Below are positions 1-5,410 of a stretch of DNA of 17,147 nt, one piece after another. Source of the DNA: DTSX01 sp964633465 (GTDB lineage Bacteria; Pseudomonadota; Gammaproteobacteria; Steroidobacterales; UBA11654); assembly GCA_964633465.1 (NCBI GenBank), contig CAZWGB010000029.1:1-17147 (forward strand), read 5' to 3'. A program made the position numbers and the translations under genes. The notes below the pieces were generated by a model. That model saw only the letters and a list, made by a program, of their open reading frames with translations. It was not told where the DNA came from and made no database searches. Position 1 is the stretch's first letter. Every line of letters begins with the position of its first letter.

Positions 1-2
1 AA

Positions 3-86
3 GCCACTTTAGCCATGTATATAGGAGAACTATATATTTGGCAAGAGGACGGTGAAGTGGTAGAACCTGAAGTTAAAGTAAGTTAA
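3..86 (+). CDS. C-terminal tail of an unidentified protein (5' end outside window)
   Basis: An open frame runs in from the left edge and ends at TAA (84-86), directly followed by a second in-frame TAA. The visible 27 residues read ATLAMYIGELYIWQEDG then an acidic, valine-rich end (EVVEPEVKVS). No motif is recognisable. It is in the same direction as the next gene, 21 bases upstream of that start, so the two could be cotranscribed. Many gammaproteobacteria have asmA upstream of mutY, but this tail is too short to test that. Other frames are closed by stops within the first 60 bases, so this frame is the most likely coding one. Confidence 0.4.
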   Translation, partial: ATLAMYIGELYIWQEDGEVVEPEVKVS

Positions 87-107
87 TAATAGGCGGGGGT
101 TTAAAAA

Positions 108-776
108 ATGTCTGAATATGAGATATGGAAATTTTTGCATATTTGTATGTTTGTTTTTTGGTTGGGAACAGACATGGGGGTCATGATTTGTTCAAAGAAA
201 TCAACAGACACATCGCTATCCATCCCAGCACGTTTCCAATTGCTAGAAATCGCTCTGGTAATTGAACTTTTACCAAGGGTAATGTGGGTAATGGCTCTGC
301 CGTTGGGCATCCATCTATCAAAGTCACTTGGATATATTGACCCCAGCTTAATCACTATAGCTGCAATGTGGGCATTTGTTGTTGCATGGTTAGTTATTAA
401 TGTTGGGGGCGCAGCCAATTTAGAAAAACCATGGGGACAGCAATTGTCAAAAATCAATAGATTTGTTGTCGCTTCTTTAGGTGTGGCTCTGATCATAGTG
501 GCCATCTCTTCTTGTTTAGGAAATGGGCCATTCGAAGCCAATTCAATTGCCTTAAAAGTCGGTCTTTATGGTTTGATTAATATTACGATTCTAGGAATAG
601 AGATCGCGTTTTTCCCACTGGGCGAAGCTTTTGCAAGACTGGCAGAAGAAGGATCTAGCCCAGAGCTAGAAGAATCTATCAGCTCAGGTATGCGCACCAC
701 TTTGATGTGGGTACATAGCACTTACATAATGATCTTTGTAGTGGCCTTTATTGGTGTTACAAAAATCGCTGGATAG
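108..776 (+). CDS. six-helix integral membrane protein, CopD/DUF2269-like
   Basis: This 222-residue hydrophobic protein has about six membrane segments, near residues 8-26, 45-66, 80-98, 118-136, 148-172 and 198-218. The first helix carries a histidine followed by an aromatic-Leu-Gly stretch (LHICMFVFWLG), and the last carries another histidine (WVHSTYIM). This resembles the layout of CopD or DUF2269-type membrane proteins, where helix histidines may bind haem or copper. That family link is an inference from the pattern, not a firm match. The purine-rich stretch AGGCGGGGG lies 8 bases before the ATG. The gene ends 15 bases before mutY and shares its reading frame, separated by TAG (774-776), which suggests a common transcript. 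Cellular role unknown. Confidence 0.75.
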   Translation: MSEYEIWKFLHICMFVFWLGTDMGVMICSKKSTDTSLSIPARFQLLEIALVIELLPRVMWVMALPLGIHLSKSLGYIDPSLITIAAMWAFVVAWLVINVGGAANLEKPWGQQLSKINRFVVASLGVALIIVAISSCLGNGPFEANSIALKVGLYGLINITILGIEIAFFPLGEAFARLAEEGSSPELEESISSGMRTTLMWVHSTYIMIFVVAFIGVTKIAG

Positions 777-791
777 CACAAAAATTCTGAC

Positions 792-1847
792 TTGATTCAG
801 GACTCTCAAAAATACTTAGCGGCCAATATAGTTACTTGGTGGGAAAACTTTGGAAGAAAAACACTTCCTTGGCAAAAAAACCCATCAAAATATAAGACTT
901 GGATTTCAGAAATCATGTTGCAACAAACCCAAGTCAATACTGCAGAGCCTTATTTTCATAGGTTTATAGAACGATTTCCAACAGTTGACGAACTTGCATC
1001 AAGTTCACTTGATGAAGTTTTGAAAATGTGGTCGGGACTTGGTTATTATGCTCGAGCACGAAACATACATCGATCTGCACAGTTGATAATTAAACAACAT
1101 AAGGGAGAAATTCCATCTGACTATGAAGGTTTGTTGAGTTTACCAGGAATAGGCAAATCTACAGCAGGTGCCATTTTATCTCTAAGCGGCATTGAGCCAA
1201 AACCCATTCTAGATGGGAATGTAAAGAGAGTTCTAAGTCGATTTTTTGGTGTTAAAGGTTGGTCTGGGGAAAGCAAGGTTAGCAAAGAGTTATGGGATTT
1301 GTCTGCTAAATCCACACCTACAGATAATTTTCAAATTTACACACAAGCAATCATGGATTTAGGAGCCACCATTTGTTTGTCTAGAAATCCAAATTGCTCT
1401 ATCTGTCCAACCCAAAGAAAATGCTATGCGTATCAAAATCATTTGGTTGATGAAATTCCCAGCAAGAAGCCTAAAAAAAAGAAGCGAACAGAATCAAAGT
1501 ACTTTCTTATGATCGTTTTTGATGGAAATAAGCTTTTTTTAGAAAAGAGGAAGTCTAAGGGTATATGGGGTGGCTTGTGGTCAATGCCAGAAATAAAACT
1601 TTCAGACGATCCTAAAGAGTGGTGTGCGCAACAGTTTGCTAATAAAATATTATCAGTTGACTCATGGGAGCCCTTTAAACATTCATTCAGCCATTACAAT
1701 TTGTATATACATCCAATTGAAATTAGGATGGATGGACAATTCATGAACAAAATGGGTAAACCAAGAACAGATTCATTTAACTTAGAGCAATTAAGCTCTT
1801 TAGGCATGTCAGCTCCAATCAAAGAGTTGGTTGATCAGCTTTATTAA
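792..1847 (+). CDS. mutY: A/G-specific adenine DNA glycosylase MutY
   Basis: MutY removes adenine mispaired with 8-oxoguanine in base excision repair. At 351 residues it matches the family length (E. coli 350). The HhH-GPD domain fills the first two thirds. The catalytic Glu is E40 in SEIMLQQTQV. The helix-hairpin-helix is LPGIGKSTAGA and the catalytic Asp is D141 in ILDGNVKRVL. The 4Fe-4S ligands C195, C202, C205 and C211 have the canonical Cys-X6-Cys-X2-Cys-X5-Cys spacing. Residues from about 235 form the C-terminal NUDIX-like domain that recognises 8-oxoG. All key residues sit three positions later than in E. coli MutY, which supports the TTG start. The first in-frame ATG encodes M42, beyond the catalytic Glu, so it cannot be the start. 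No clear Shine-Dalgarno precedes the TTG. yggX follows after 3 bases. Confidence 0.96.
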   Translation: MIQDSQKYLAANIVTWWENFGRKTLPWQKNPSKYKTWISEIMLQQTQVNTAEPYFHRFIERFPTVDELASSSLDEVLKMWSGLGYYARARNIHRSAQLIIKQHKGEIPSDYEGLLSLPGIGKSTAGAILSLSGIEPKPILDGNVKRVLSRFFGVKGWSGESKVSKELWDLSAKSTPTDNFQIYTQAIMDLGATICLSRNPNCSICPTQRKCYAYQNHLVDEIPSKKPKKKKRTESKYFLMIVFDGNKLFLEKRKSKGIWGGLWSMPEIKLSDDPKEWCAQQFANKILSVDSWEPFKHSFSHYNLYIHPIEIRMDGQFMNKMGKPRTDSFNLEQLSSLGMSAPIKELVDQLY

Positions 1848-1850
1848 TCT

Positions 1851-2120
1851 ATGACCAGACAAGTATTTTGTGATTATTTTCAAAAGGAATTAGAAGGCCT
1901 GGATAGGCCTCCATATCCAGGTGAAATCGGTCAAAAGATTTATAATTCAGTTTCAAAACAGGCTTGGCAAATGTGGATAGAGCATCAAACGATGTTGATC
2001 AATGAAAATAAATTGTCGATGGTAAATCCAGAATCAAGGAAGTATTTGCAAGAAGAGATGAACAAGTTTTTCTTTGGTGAGGGTCCACAAAAACCCAAAG
2101 AGTACATCCCACCAGATTAG
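1851..2120 (+). CDS. yggX: YggX, probable Fe(2+)-trafficking protein
   Basis: YggX is a small cytoplasmic protein of gammaproteobacteria that protects iron-sulfur clusters against oxidative damage and is linked to iron handling. The 89-residue product matches the family length (E. coli 91). It shows the diagnostic start with Cys7 (VFCDYFQKELEG), the PPYPGEIGQKIYN motif, the HQTMLINENKL motif and an acidic, Pro-containing end. It follows mutY by 3 bases. The mutY-yggX pair is a conserved gammaproteobacterial arrangement and makes sense because MutY carries a 4Fe-4S cluster. No separate promoter or strong ribosome binding site is seen before it, so translation is probably coupled to mutY. Confidence 0.96.
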   Translation: MTRQVFCDYFQKELEGLDRPPYPGEIGQKIYNSVSKQAWQMWIEHQTMLINENKLSMVNPESRKYLQEEMNKFFFGEGPQKPKEYIPPD

Positions 2121-2153
2121 TAAGAGTTTTTTTAGGTTTTATTTTAATAATTC

Positions 2154-2159
2154 TATAAA
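2154..2159 (+). promoter_or_regulatory. candidate -10 box for the tRNA-Phe gene
   Basis: TATAAA, followed by AT, lies 15 bases before the first base of the tRNA, at the distance expected for a -10 element giving a short leader. The upstream DNA is T-rich, but no good -35 hexamer is seen 17 bases before (the sequence there is close to TTTAGG). The T-rich run after yggX (2127-2146) is not preceded by a hairpin, so yggX-tRNA readthrough is also possible. Confidence 0.4.
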
Positions 2160-2174
2160 ATAAGTCATCCCTGT

Positions 2175-2250
<76 letters not shown>

Positions 2251-2295
2251 AATGAAAGTTCATTTCTTGTAAAAATAAAATTAGAATTAGTCTAA

Positions 2296-2307
2296 AAAGT
2301 GCACTTT
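2296..2307. repeat. perfect 12-bp palindrome AAAGTGCACTTT
   Basis: The dyad AAAGTGCACTTT is exactly self-complementary and has no loop, so it is a better candidate for a dimeric repressor operator than for an RNA hairpin. It lies 46 bases after the tRNA and about 300 bases before the next clear gene. That distance makes any regulatory role uncertain. Confidence 0.3.
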
Positions 2308-2463
2308 CTTTTGATTTTTCTAAAATTTCGGGATTATTTAGCAAAAAACAAAAAAATCCCAATGAAATCAATAATATATTAGATAATTTAAGGTTTAGTT
2401 ATATTTTGAAATGCTCTTAAATACTAGAAATAACTTTATAAAAACAATTACATAGAGGAGACA

Positions 2464-2529
2464 ATGAATATTGTTGTTTTAAAACAAATAAAGCATCTTT
2501 TTTTGACTCAAGTGTATGTATTTGATTAG
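2464..2529 (+). CDS. possible 21-residue leader peptide
   Basis: ATG at 2464 opens a 21-codon frame (MNIVVLKQIKH...VYVFD) ending at TAG 2527-2529. GAGGAG (2455-2460) precedes it, but only 3 bases separate the two, shorter than the usual spacing. The peptide has two positive residues and a hydrophobic character but no family match. A candidate promoter (2503-2531) overlaps its second half, which argues that the frame may be a chance one. Low confidence. Confidence 0.22.
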   Translation: MNIVVLKQIKHLFLTQVYVFD

Positions 2530-2531
2530 AT
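2503..2531 (+). promoter_or_regulatory. candidate sigma-70 promoter for the small membrane protein
   Basis: TTGACT (2503-2508) matches five of six bases of the -35 consensus. Seventeen bases later lies TTAGAT (2526-2531), a poor -10 hexamer that keeps the first T, the fifth A and the last T. Transcription would start near 2538 and give a leader of about 60 bases before the ATG at 2597. The overlapping TAGATC (2527-2532) is an alternative -10 at 18-base spacing. Confidence 0.3.
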
Positions 2532-2581
2532 CTGTTAATCATCTTCGTACTGAAGGTGGTGAACGTTTAAACCTTAATTAA

Positions 2582-2588
2582 GGGGAGG
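2582..2588 (+). promoter_or_regulatory. strong ribosome binding site
   Basis: GGGGAGG, within AAGGGGAGGA, lies 8 bases before the ATG at 2597. It is the strongest Shine-Dalgarno-like sequence in the window. Most other genes here have weak or no visible sites, so it sets the start codon and suggests high translation of the small membrane protein. Confidence 0.8.
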
Positions 2589-2596
2589 ATTTTATC

Positions 2597-2818
2597 ATGA
2601 ATAGAATCAAAGGTTGGATTGGAGAATTAACCGATATTACAGTTGCACTTGTAGCACTTGGTGTTGCAGCAGGCGTGGTATTTGGTATGGATGTCCCATT
2701 CGTAGGCGCCGTTCTTGGCAACTTGGTCGATTTGATCAATGCTTTGGGTGATGCTGGCGTTGTAGGAATCATTGTTCTCGCAATTCTCTCAGGAATGTAC
2801 GGCCGAGGCGGTATGTAA
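2597..2818 (+). CDS. 73-residue two-helix membrane protein, function unknown
   Basis: The product is a hydrophobic hairpin. A short basic start (R3, K5) is followed by the TDIT motif (12-15), a first helix near 14-29, and a Gly-Met-Asp-Val-Pro-Phe turn (30-35). A more polar amphipathic stretch with N42, D45 and N48 follows, then a second helix near 53-67 in GDAGVVGIIVLAIL, and a Gly-rich basic tail (YGRGGM). Positive charges at both ends suggest that both termini are cytoplasmic. It is a stand-alone unit: strong ribosome binding site, candidate promoter, and terminator 46 bases after the stop. The codon-level sequence reads as genuinely coding, and small Gly/Ala residues spaced along the helices suggest oligomer packing. 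I do not recognise a named family. Holin-like or bacteriocin-like hairpins were considered, but no lysis or immunity gene is nearby. See the next gene, which shares its end sequences. Confidence 0.8.
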   Translation: MNRIKGWIGELTDITVALVALGVAAGVVFGMDVPFVGAVLGNLVDLINALGDAGVVGIIVLAILSGMYGRGGM

Positions 2819-2864
2819 TTGAGATAAATAAAGCTTTTTTAAGTTTTTTAAATTTAATAAAAGC

Positions 2865-2898
2865 AAAAAAGGGCTCTTGCAAAAGGGCCCTTTTTTTT
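2865..2898 (+). terminator. rho-independent terminator of the small membrane protein gene
   Basis: The stem AAAAAAGGGCTC (2865-2876) pairs with GGGCCCTTTTTT (2885-2896) over 12 bp with a single G-T wobble. The loop is TTGCAAAA, and the stem runs into a tract of eight T (2891-2898). The A-run before and T-run after would let it work in both directions. It isolates the 73-residue gene from the gene starting at 2939. Confidence 0.88.
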
Positions 2899-2938
2899 AT
2901 TTCTTTATTTTTAATAGATCCTAAACTATTCTTAGTGC

Positions 2939-3913
2939 ATGTTGAGAAATTTCCTCAGACAACTAACTAAAGTAACTGATATTGCTATCGTAATTGCCTC
3001 TGCCTTAGTTGTACTAGCTTTTCTCACATCTGATTACCCTACATCAAGTACAGAGACTGTTGACAAAGCAGTAGCTGAAGCTTCAGCAGCGAAGAATACA
3101 GCATCAACTGCCGCAGCAGATTTAGCAATAGCAAAACAAGTTGCAGAAGATGTCACTACTGAAGCAGATGCAGCATCAACTGCCGCAGCAGAAGCAGCCT
3201 CAGCTGCTAACGCAGCAGAAGCAGCAGCTATTACAGCAGGCACAGTCACTGCAACAGAATTGGCAGATGCCGTAGCCGCAGCCACAGTCACTGCAACAGA
3301 ATTGGCAGATGCCGTAGCCGTAGCCACAGCCATAGCAGAGAGGGCCGCAACAGAATTAGCAGATGCCATAGCCAGAGCAGCCGTCGCAGAAACAGCATCA
3401 GAAGCTGAAGATGAGATAATAGAACTATTAACTAGAGCTGCAGAAAATGCTGCAGGACAAGCTTCAGCCGCAGTCAATGCATCAATAGCAGCAGCAACGG
3501 AATTGGCAGCAGCAAAAGCGGTTACTGAAACGTCAGAGCTGTCTGCAGCCACTGAGCTCGCAAAAACATTGGCAAGCAAAGCAAAAATTGCGGCAGAAGC
3601 CGCTATACAATTGGCCACAGCCAGAGACATTGCCACAAAAGCAGTTGCGGAAGCAGAAACAAACGCAGCAAGAGCACAAGCGGCAGCAAAGGCTGCCACT
3701 GCAGTTAAAGAAAAGGCACAACTATCTGCTGAAGATGCAATGAAATTTTATGTCTGGTGGCTTCAGCCCATCAGAGATAACACCATGATTCTAATTGATT
3801 CTGCTGGCGTTGATGGCTTTATTGCACTTTTTGCGGCACTTATTTTTTACCTGGCTTATAAAAGAAGAAAATCCTTTTTTGACAGATTTTTTAATTATAG
3901 GCTCAAACAATAG
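2939..3913 (+). CDS. membrane-anchored alanine-rich coiled-coil protein with a helix at each end
   Basis: The 324-residue product has three parts. Residues 1-34 hold a basic start, VTDIAIV and a first membrane helix (about 15-29) ending at Asp-Tyr-Pro. Residues 42-269 are about 41% alanine by eye count and lack Pro, Gly-rich breaks, Cys, His and aromatics. Ala recurs with Glu/Lys/Thr in a pattern expected for a long alpha-helical coiled coil. Residues 270-324 hold an aromatic stretch, a second helix (about 283-305, with DSAGVDGFIALFAALI) and a strongly basic tail. By the positive-inside rule both ends are cytoplasmic and the long helix is periplasmic. The ends resemble the two halves of the 73-residue protein just upstream: TDI and D-x-P in the first helix, AGV-x-G-x-I-x-L in the second. 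No Shine-Dalgarno precedes the ATG at 2939; TAAACT about 12 bases upstream could give a near-leaderless start. TolA domain II is a looser analogue, but the C-terminal TolA domain is absent. Function unknown. Confidence 0.8.
   Translation: MLRNFLRQLTKVTDIAIVIASALVVLAFLTSDYPTSSTETVDKAVAEASAAKNTASTAAADLAIAKQVAEDVTTEADAASTAAAEAASAANAAEAAAITAGTVTATELADAVAAATVTATELADAVAVATAIAERAATELADAIARAAVAETASEAEDEIIELLTRAAENAAGQASAAVNASIAAATELAAAKAVTETSELSAATELAKTLASKAKIAAEAAIQLATARDIATKAVAEAETNAARAQAAAKAATAVKEKAQLSAEDAMKFYVWWLQPIRDNTMILIDSAGVDGFIALFAALIFYLAYKRRKSFFDRFFNYRLKQ
3241..3320 (+). repeat. tandem 42-bp repeat inside the alanine-rich gene
   Basis: Two identical 38-base copies (3241-3278 and 3283-3320) lie 42 bases apart. 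The similarity continues for nine more bases with one mismatch. The unit encodes TVTATELADAVA and is 14 codons long, exactly two heptads. A diverged third copy starts near 3347 (ATELADAIA). A separate 20-base repeat encoding part of ASTAAA occurs at 3101 and 3173, 24 codons apart. The coil appears to grow by in-frame duplication. Confidence 0.85.
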
Positions 3914-3966
3914 ACACTTACTCAACTTAATTTTGAGTTGGTTCTTCGTCACCAAACTTATTAATT

Positions 3967-4872
3967 ATGAGAACACAGAACTTTGGTGATATTTCAGTAA
4001 CAAAAGTACTGGATGGCACTGAAAAATTTAATGCAAACATAGCCTTTCCAGGCGTTAATCTTGATCGCTTTCATCAACACCTTGATTGGATTAGTCCTTT
4101 TTATGATTTTGATAGTGAGAGCATCATTATTAGCACCCATTCTTACATTGTTAAAACTCCAGAGTTTACGGCCATTGTTGATACATGTATTGGCAATAAT
4201 AAAAATCGAATAGGTTCTGGCCCTCTTTTCAAAGCTAATAAGGGAGTTTTATCGCAGTGGAACAATCGAAACAGTGCCTATCTCGATAATTTAATGCAAA
4301 ACGGAGTCGACCCAGAAGAGGTCGATTATGTAATGTGTACACACATGCATGCAGATCACGTTGGGTGGAATACGAAACTACAAAATGGGCATTGGGTTCC
4401 CACCTTTCCCAATGCAAAATATCTTTTTTCACAAATCGAGCTTGATGGCATGTTAGAACAAACGGGGAATCCGTTTGATGAATACCTCCGTCTTGTATAT
4501 GAAGACAGTGTTTTTCCTATTATCCAATCGGGCCAATCTATTATTATTGATAGTGATTTCGACTTAGGTAAAGGAATCACTATTTTACCAACACCAGGAC
4601 ATAGCCCAGGACATTATTGTATTGAGCTTAGAGCACATAATGCAGTTGGCATTTTGACAGGAGATGTCCTGCATAACCCCATACAAGTTTGTTATCCTCA
4701 TTGGACAACAATGTTTTGTGAAGATAAGGAACAAGCCAATAAAACTAGGATGAAACTCGTGGATGATTTGACAGATAGCGACATTATTGTTTTGGCAGCA
4801 CACTTTTCTGGGACCACAGCGGGTAAAATTGTTTCTGACTCCAATGGCACAAAATTTAATTTATTGGATTAA
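3967..4872 (+). CDS. metallo-beta-lactamase-fold hydrolase, lactonase-like
   Basis: This 301-residue cytoplasmic protein has no signal peptide and carries the full dinuclear-zinc signature of the fold. It has H126, H128, D130 and H131 in THMHADHVGW, H212 in PTPGHSPGH, bridging D233 in LTGDVLH and H279 in LAAHF. The segment SYIVKTPEFTAIVDTCIGNNK is the usual strand leading to the metal site. Length and motif layout resemble the broad COG0491 group that includes N-acyl-homoserine lactonases. The substrate cannot be read from sequence; lactonase or another ester/thioester hydrolase are both open. It has no clear ribosome binding site and starts 53 bases after the coiled-coil gene. A hotdog thioesterase follows 5 bases later, so the two form a likely operon acting on acyl compounds. 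Confidence 0.9.
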   Translation: MRTQNFGDISVTKVLDGTEKFNANIAFPGVNLDRFHQHLDWISPFYDFDSESIIISTHSYIVKTPEFTAIVDTCIGNNKNRIGSGPLFKANKGVLSQWNNRNSAYLDNLMQNGVDPEEVDYVMCTHMHADHVGWNTKLQNGHWVPTFPNAKYLFSQIELDGMLEQTGNPFDEYLRLVYEDSVFPIIQSGQSIIIDSDFDLGKGITILPTPGHSPGHYCIELRAHNAVGILTGDVLHNPIQVCYPHWTTMFCEDKEQANKTRMKLVDDLTDSDIIVLAAHFSGTTAGKIVSDSNGTKFNLLD

Positions 4873-4877
4873 TTTTT

Positions 4878-5288
4878 ATGAGCGAAACCACTATAGATTT
4901 TGAGAACAATAATTGTTTTGTTTGCGGTCCTAGCAACCCAATCGGGTTAAGAATTAAGTTTCGTATTGATGGTGAAGTTTGTCGAGGAGAATTTAGACCT
5001 GGAGAGAATCATGTGGGTTATAGCAACATCACCCATGGAGGGATTATCTTTAGTCTACTGGATGACGTAATGGCCAACTGGTTATTTTTAAAAAATCAGA
5101 TAGCACAGACAGCAAAATGCGAATTAAGATATCGCAAACCATTGCCCATCAATGAAACAGTGTTACTTGAGGGTAGACGCATCAAAGAGAGAGGGCAAAT
5201 TGCTGTGATGCACGGTTTAGTCATCCACAAAAAATTAAAGCACATTGTTGCGGAAAGCAACGCTAAATTCATGGTTATAAAATCCTAA
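4878..5288 (+). CDS. PaaI-type hotdog-fold thioesterase
   Basis: This 136-residue protein has the length and layout of single-domain hotdog acyl-CoA thioesterases. The central motif HGGIIFSLLDD (from H53, with acidic residues D62 and D63) is the start of the hotdog helix that carries the catalytic acid in PaaI relatives. The later CELRYRKPLPI segment is the usual substrate-edge strand. An N-terminal Cys pair (C13, C16 in CFVCG) followed by NPIGLRIKF is typical of one branch of these proteins. It lies 5 bases after the metallo-hydrolase and probably shares its transcript. Substrate unknown; a CoA thioester is expected for the family. Confidence 0.85.
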   Translation: MSETTIDFENNNCFVCGPSNPIGLRIKFRIDGEVCRGEFRPGENHVGYSNITHGGIIFSLLDDVMANWLFLKNQIAQTAKCELRYRKPLPINETVLLEGRRIKERGQIAVMHGLVIHKKLKHIVAESNAKFMVIKS

Positions 5289-5295
5289 GTACTAT

Positions 5296-5310
5296 GTAAC
5301 TTTTTGTAAC
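5296..5310 (+). promoter_or_regulatory. tandem GTAAC-N5-GTAAC site upstream of the RND pump
   Basis: GTAAC (5296-5300) is repeated at 5306-5310, exactly 10 bases later, so both half-sites face the same side of the helix. This is the geometry of OmpR/PhoB-family response regulators. It is one base per half-site away from the CpxR box GTAAA-N5-GTAAA of enterobacteria. It lies about 100 bases before the adaptor gene. The binding protein is inferred only. Confidence 0.35.
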
Positions 5311-5359
5311 GTTTAAGGAATTTTCAAGGGGATTTCTTTAGCATCTGACATCGCAGCAA

Positions 5360-5387
5360 GATTTGAATCCAAGATGATTTCGGAATC
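5360..5387. promoter_or_regulatory. paired imperfect palindromes before the RND adaptor gene
   Basis: GATTTGAATC (5360-5369) and GATTTCGGAATC (5376-5387) are two imperfect dyads of the GATT...AATC type, 16 bases apart. They lie 24 to 50 bases before the start at 5411. Such pairs can be operators of local repressors, but no regulator gene is adjacent. Weak evidence. Confidence 0.18.
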
Positions 5388-5410
5388 GAATTCTCTACTG
5401 TGGTTAGCAT

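Larger units (their letters stand above)
2251..2596 (+). other. AT-rich intergenic region of about 350 bases
   Basis: No conserved gene is visible between the tRNA and the small membrane protein at 2597. The stretch is strongly AT-rich. It holds a perfect 12-bp palindrome (2296-2307), a possible 21-codon frame behind a GAGGAG (2464-2529) and a -35-like TTGACT (2503-2508). A separated inverted repeat, GGGATT (2330-2335) and AATCCC (2355-2360), flanks an A-rich loop. It probably serves as the control region of the 2597 gene. Confidence 0.6.

Noticed and set aside
2597..2818. Holin or circular-bacteriocin precursor
   Set aside because: Size and two helices would fit, but no endolysin, immunity, maturation or transporter gene is nearby, and the similarity to the adjacent coiled-coil protein offers a better explanation.
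3034..3699. Long minus-strand open frame opposite the alanine-rich gene (221 codons)
   Set aside because: It is a mirror of the GCN-rich codons, which give few stops on the other strand. The plus-strand frame has membrane helices at both ends and heptad-like repeats; the minus-strand product is low-complexity with no start signal.
3920..3938. Hairpin ACTCAA...TTGAGT after the alanine-rich gene as a terminator
   Set aside because: Only six pairs, AT-rich, with no T-tract after it (the next bases are TGGTTC).
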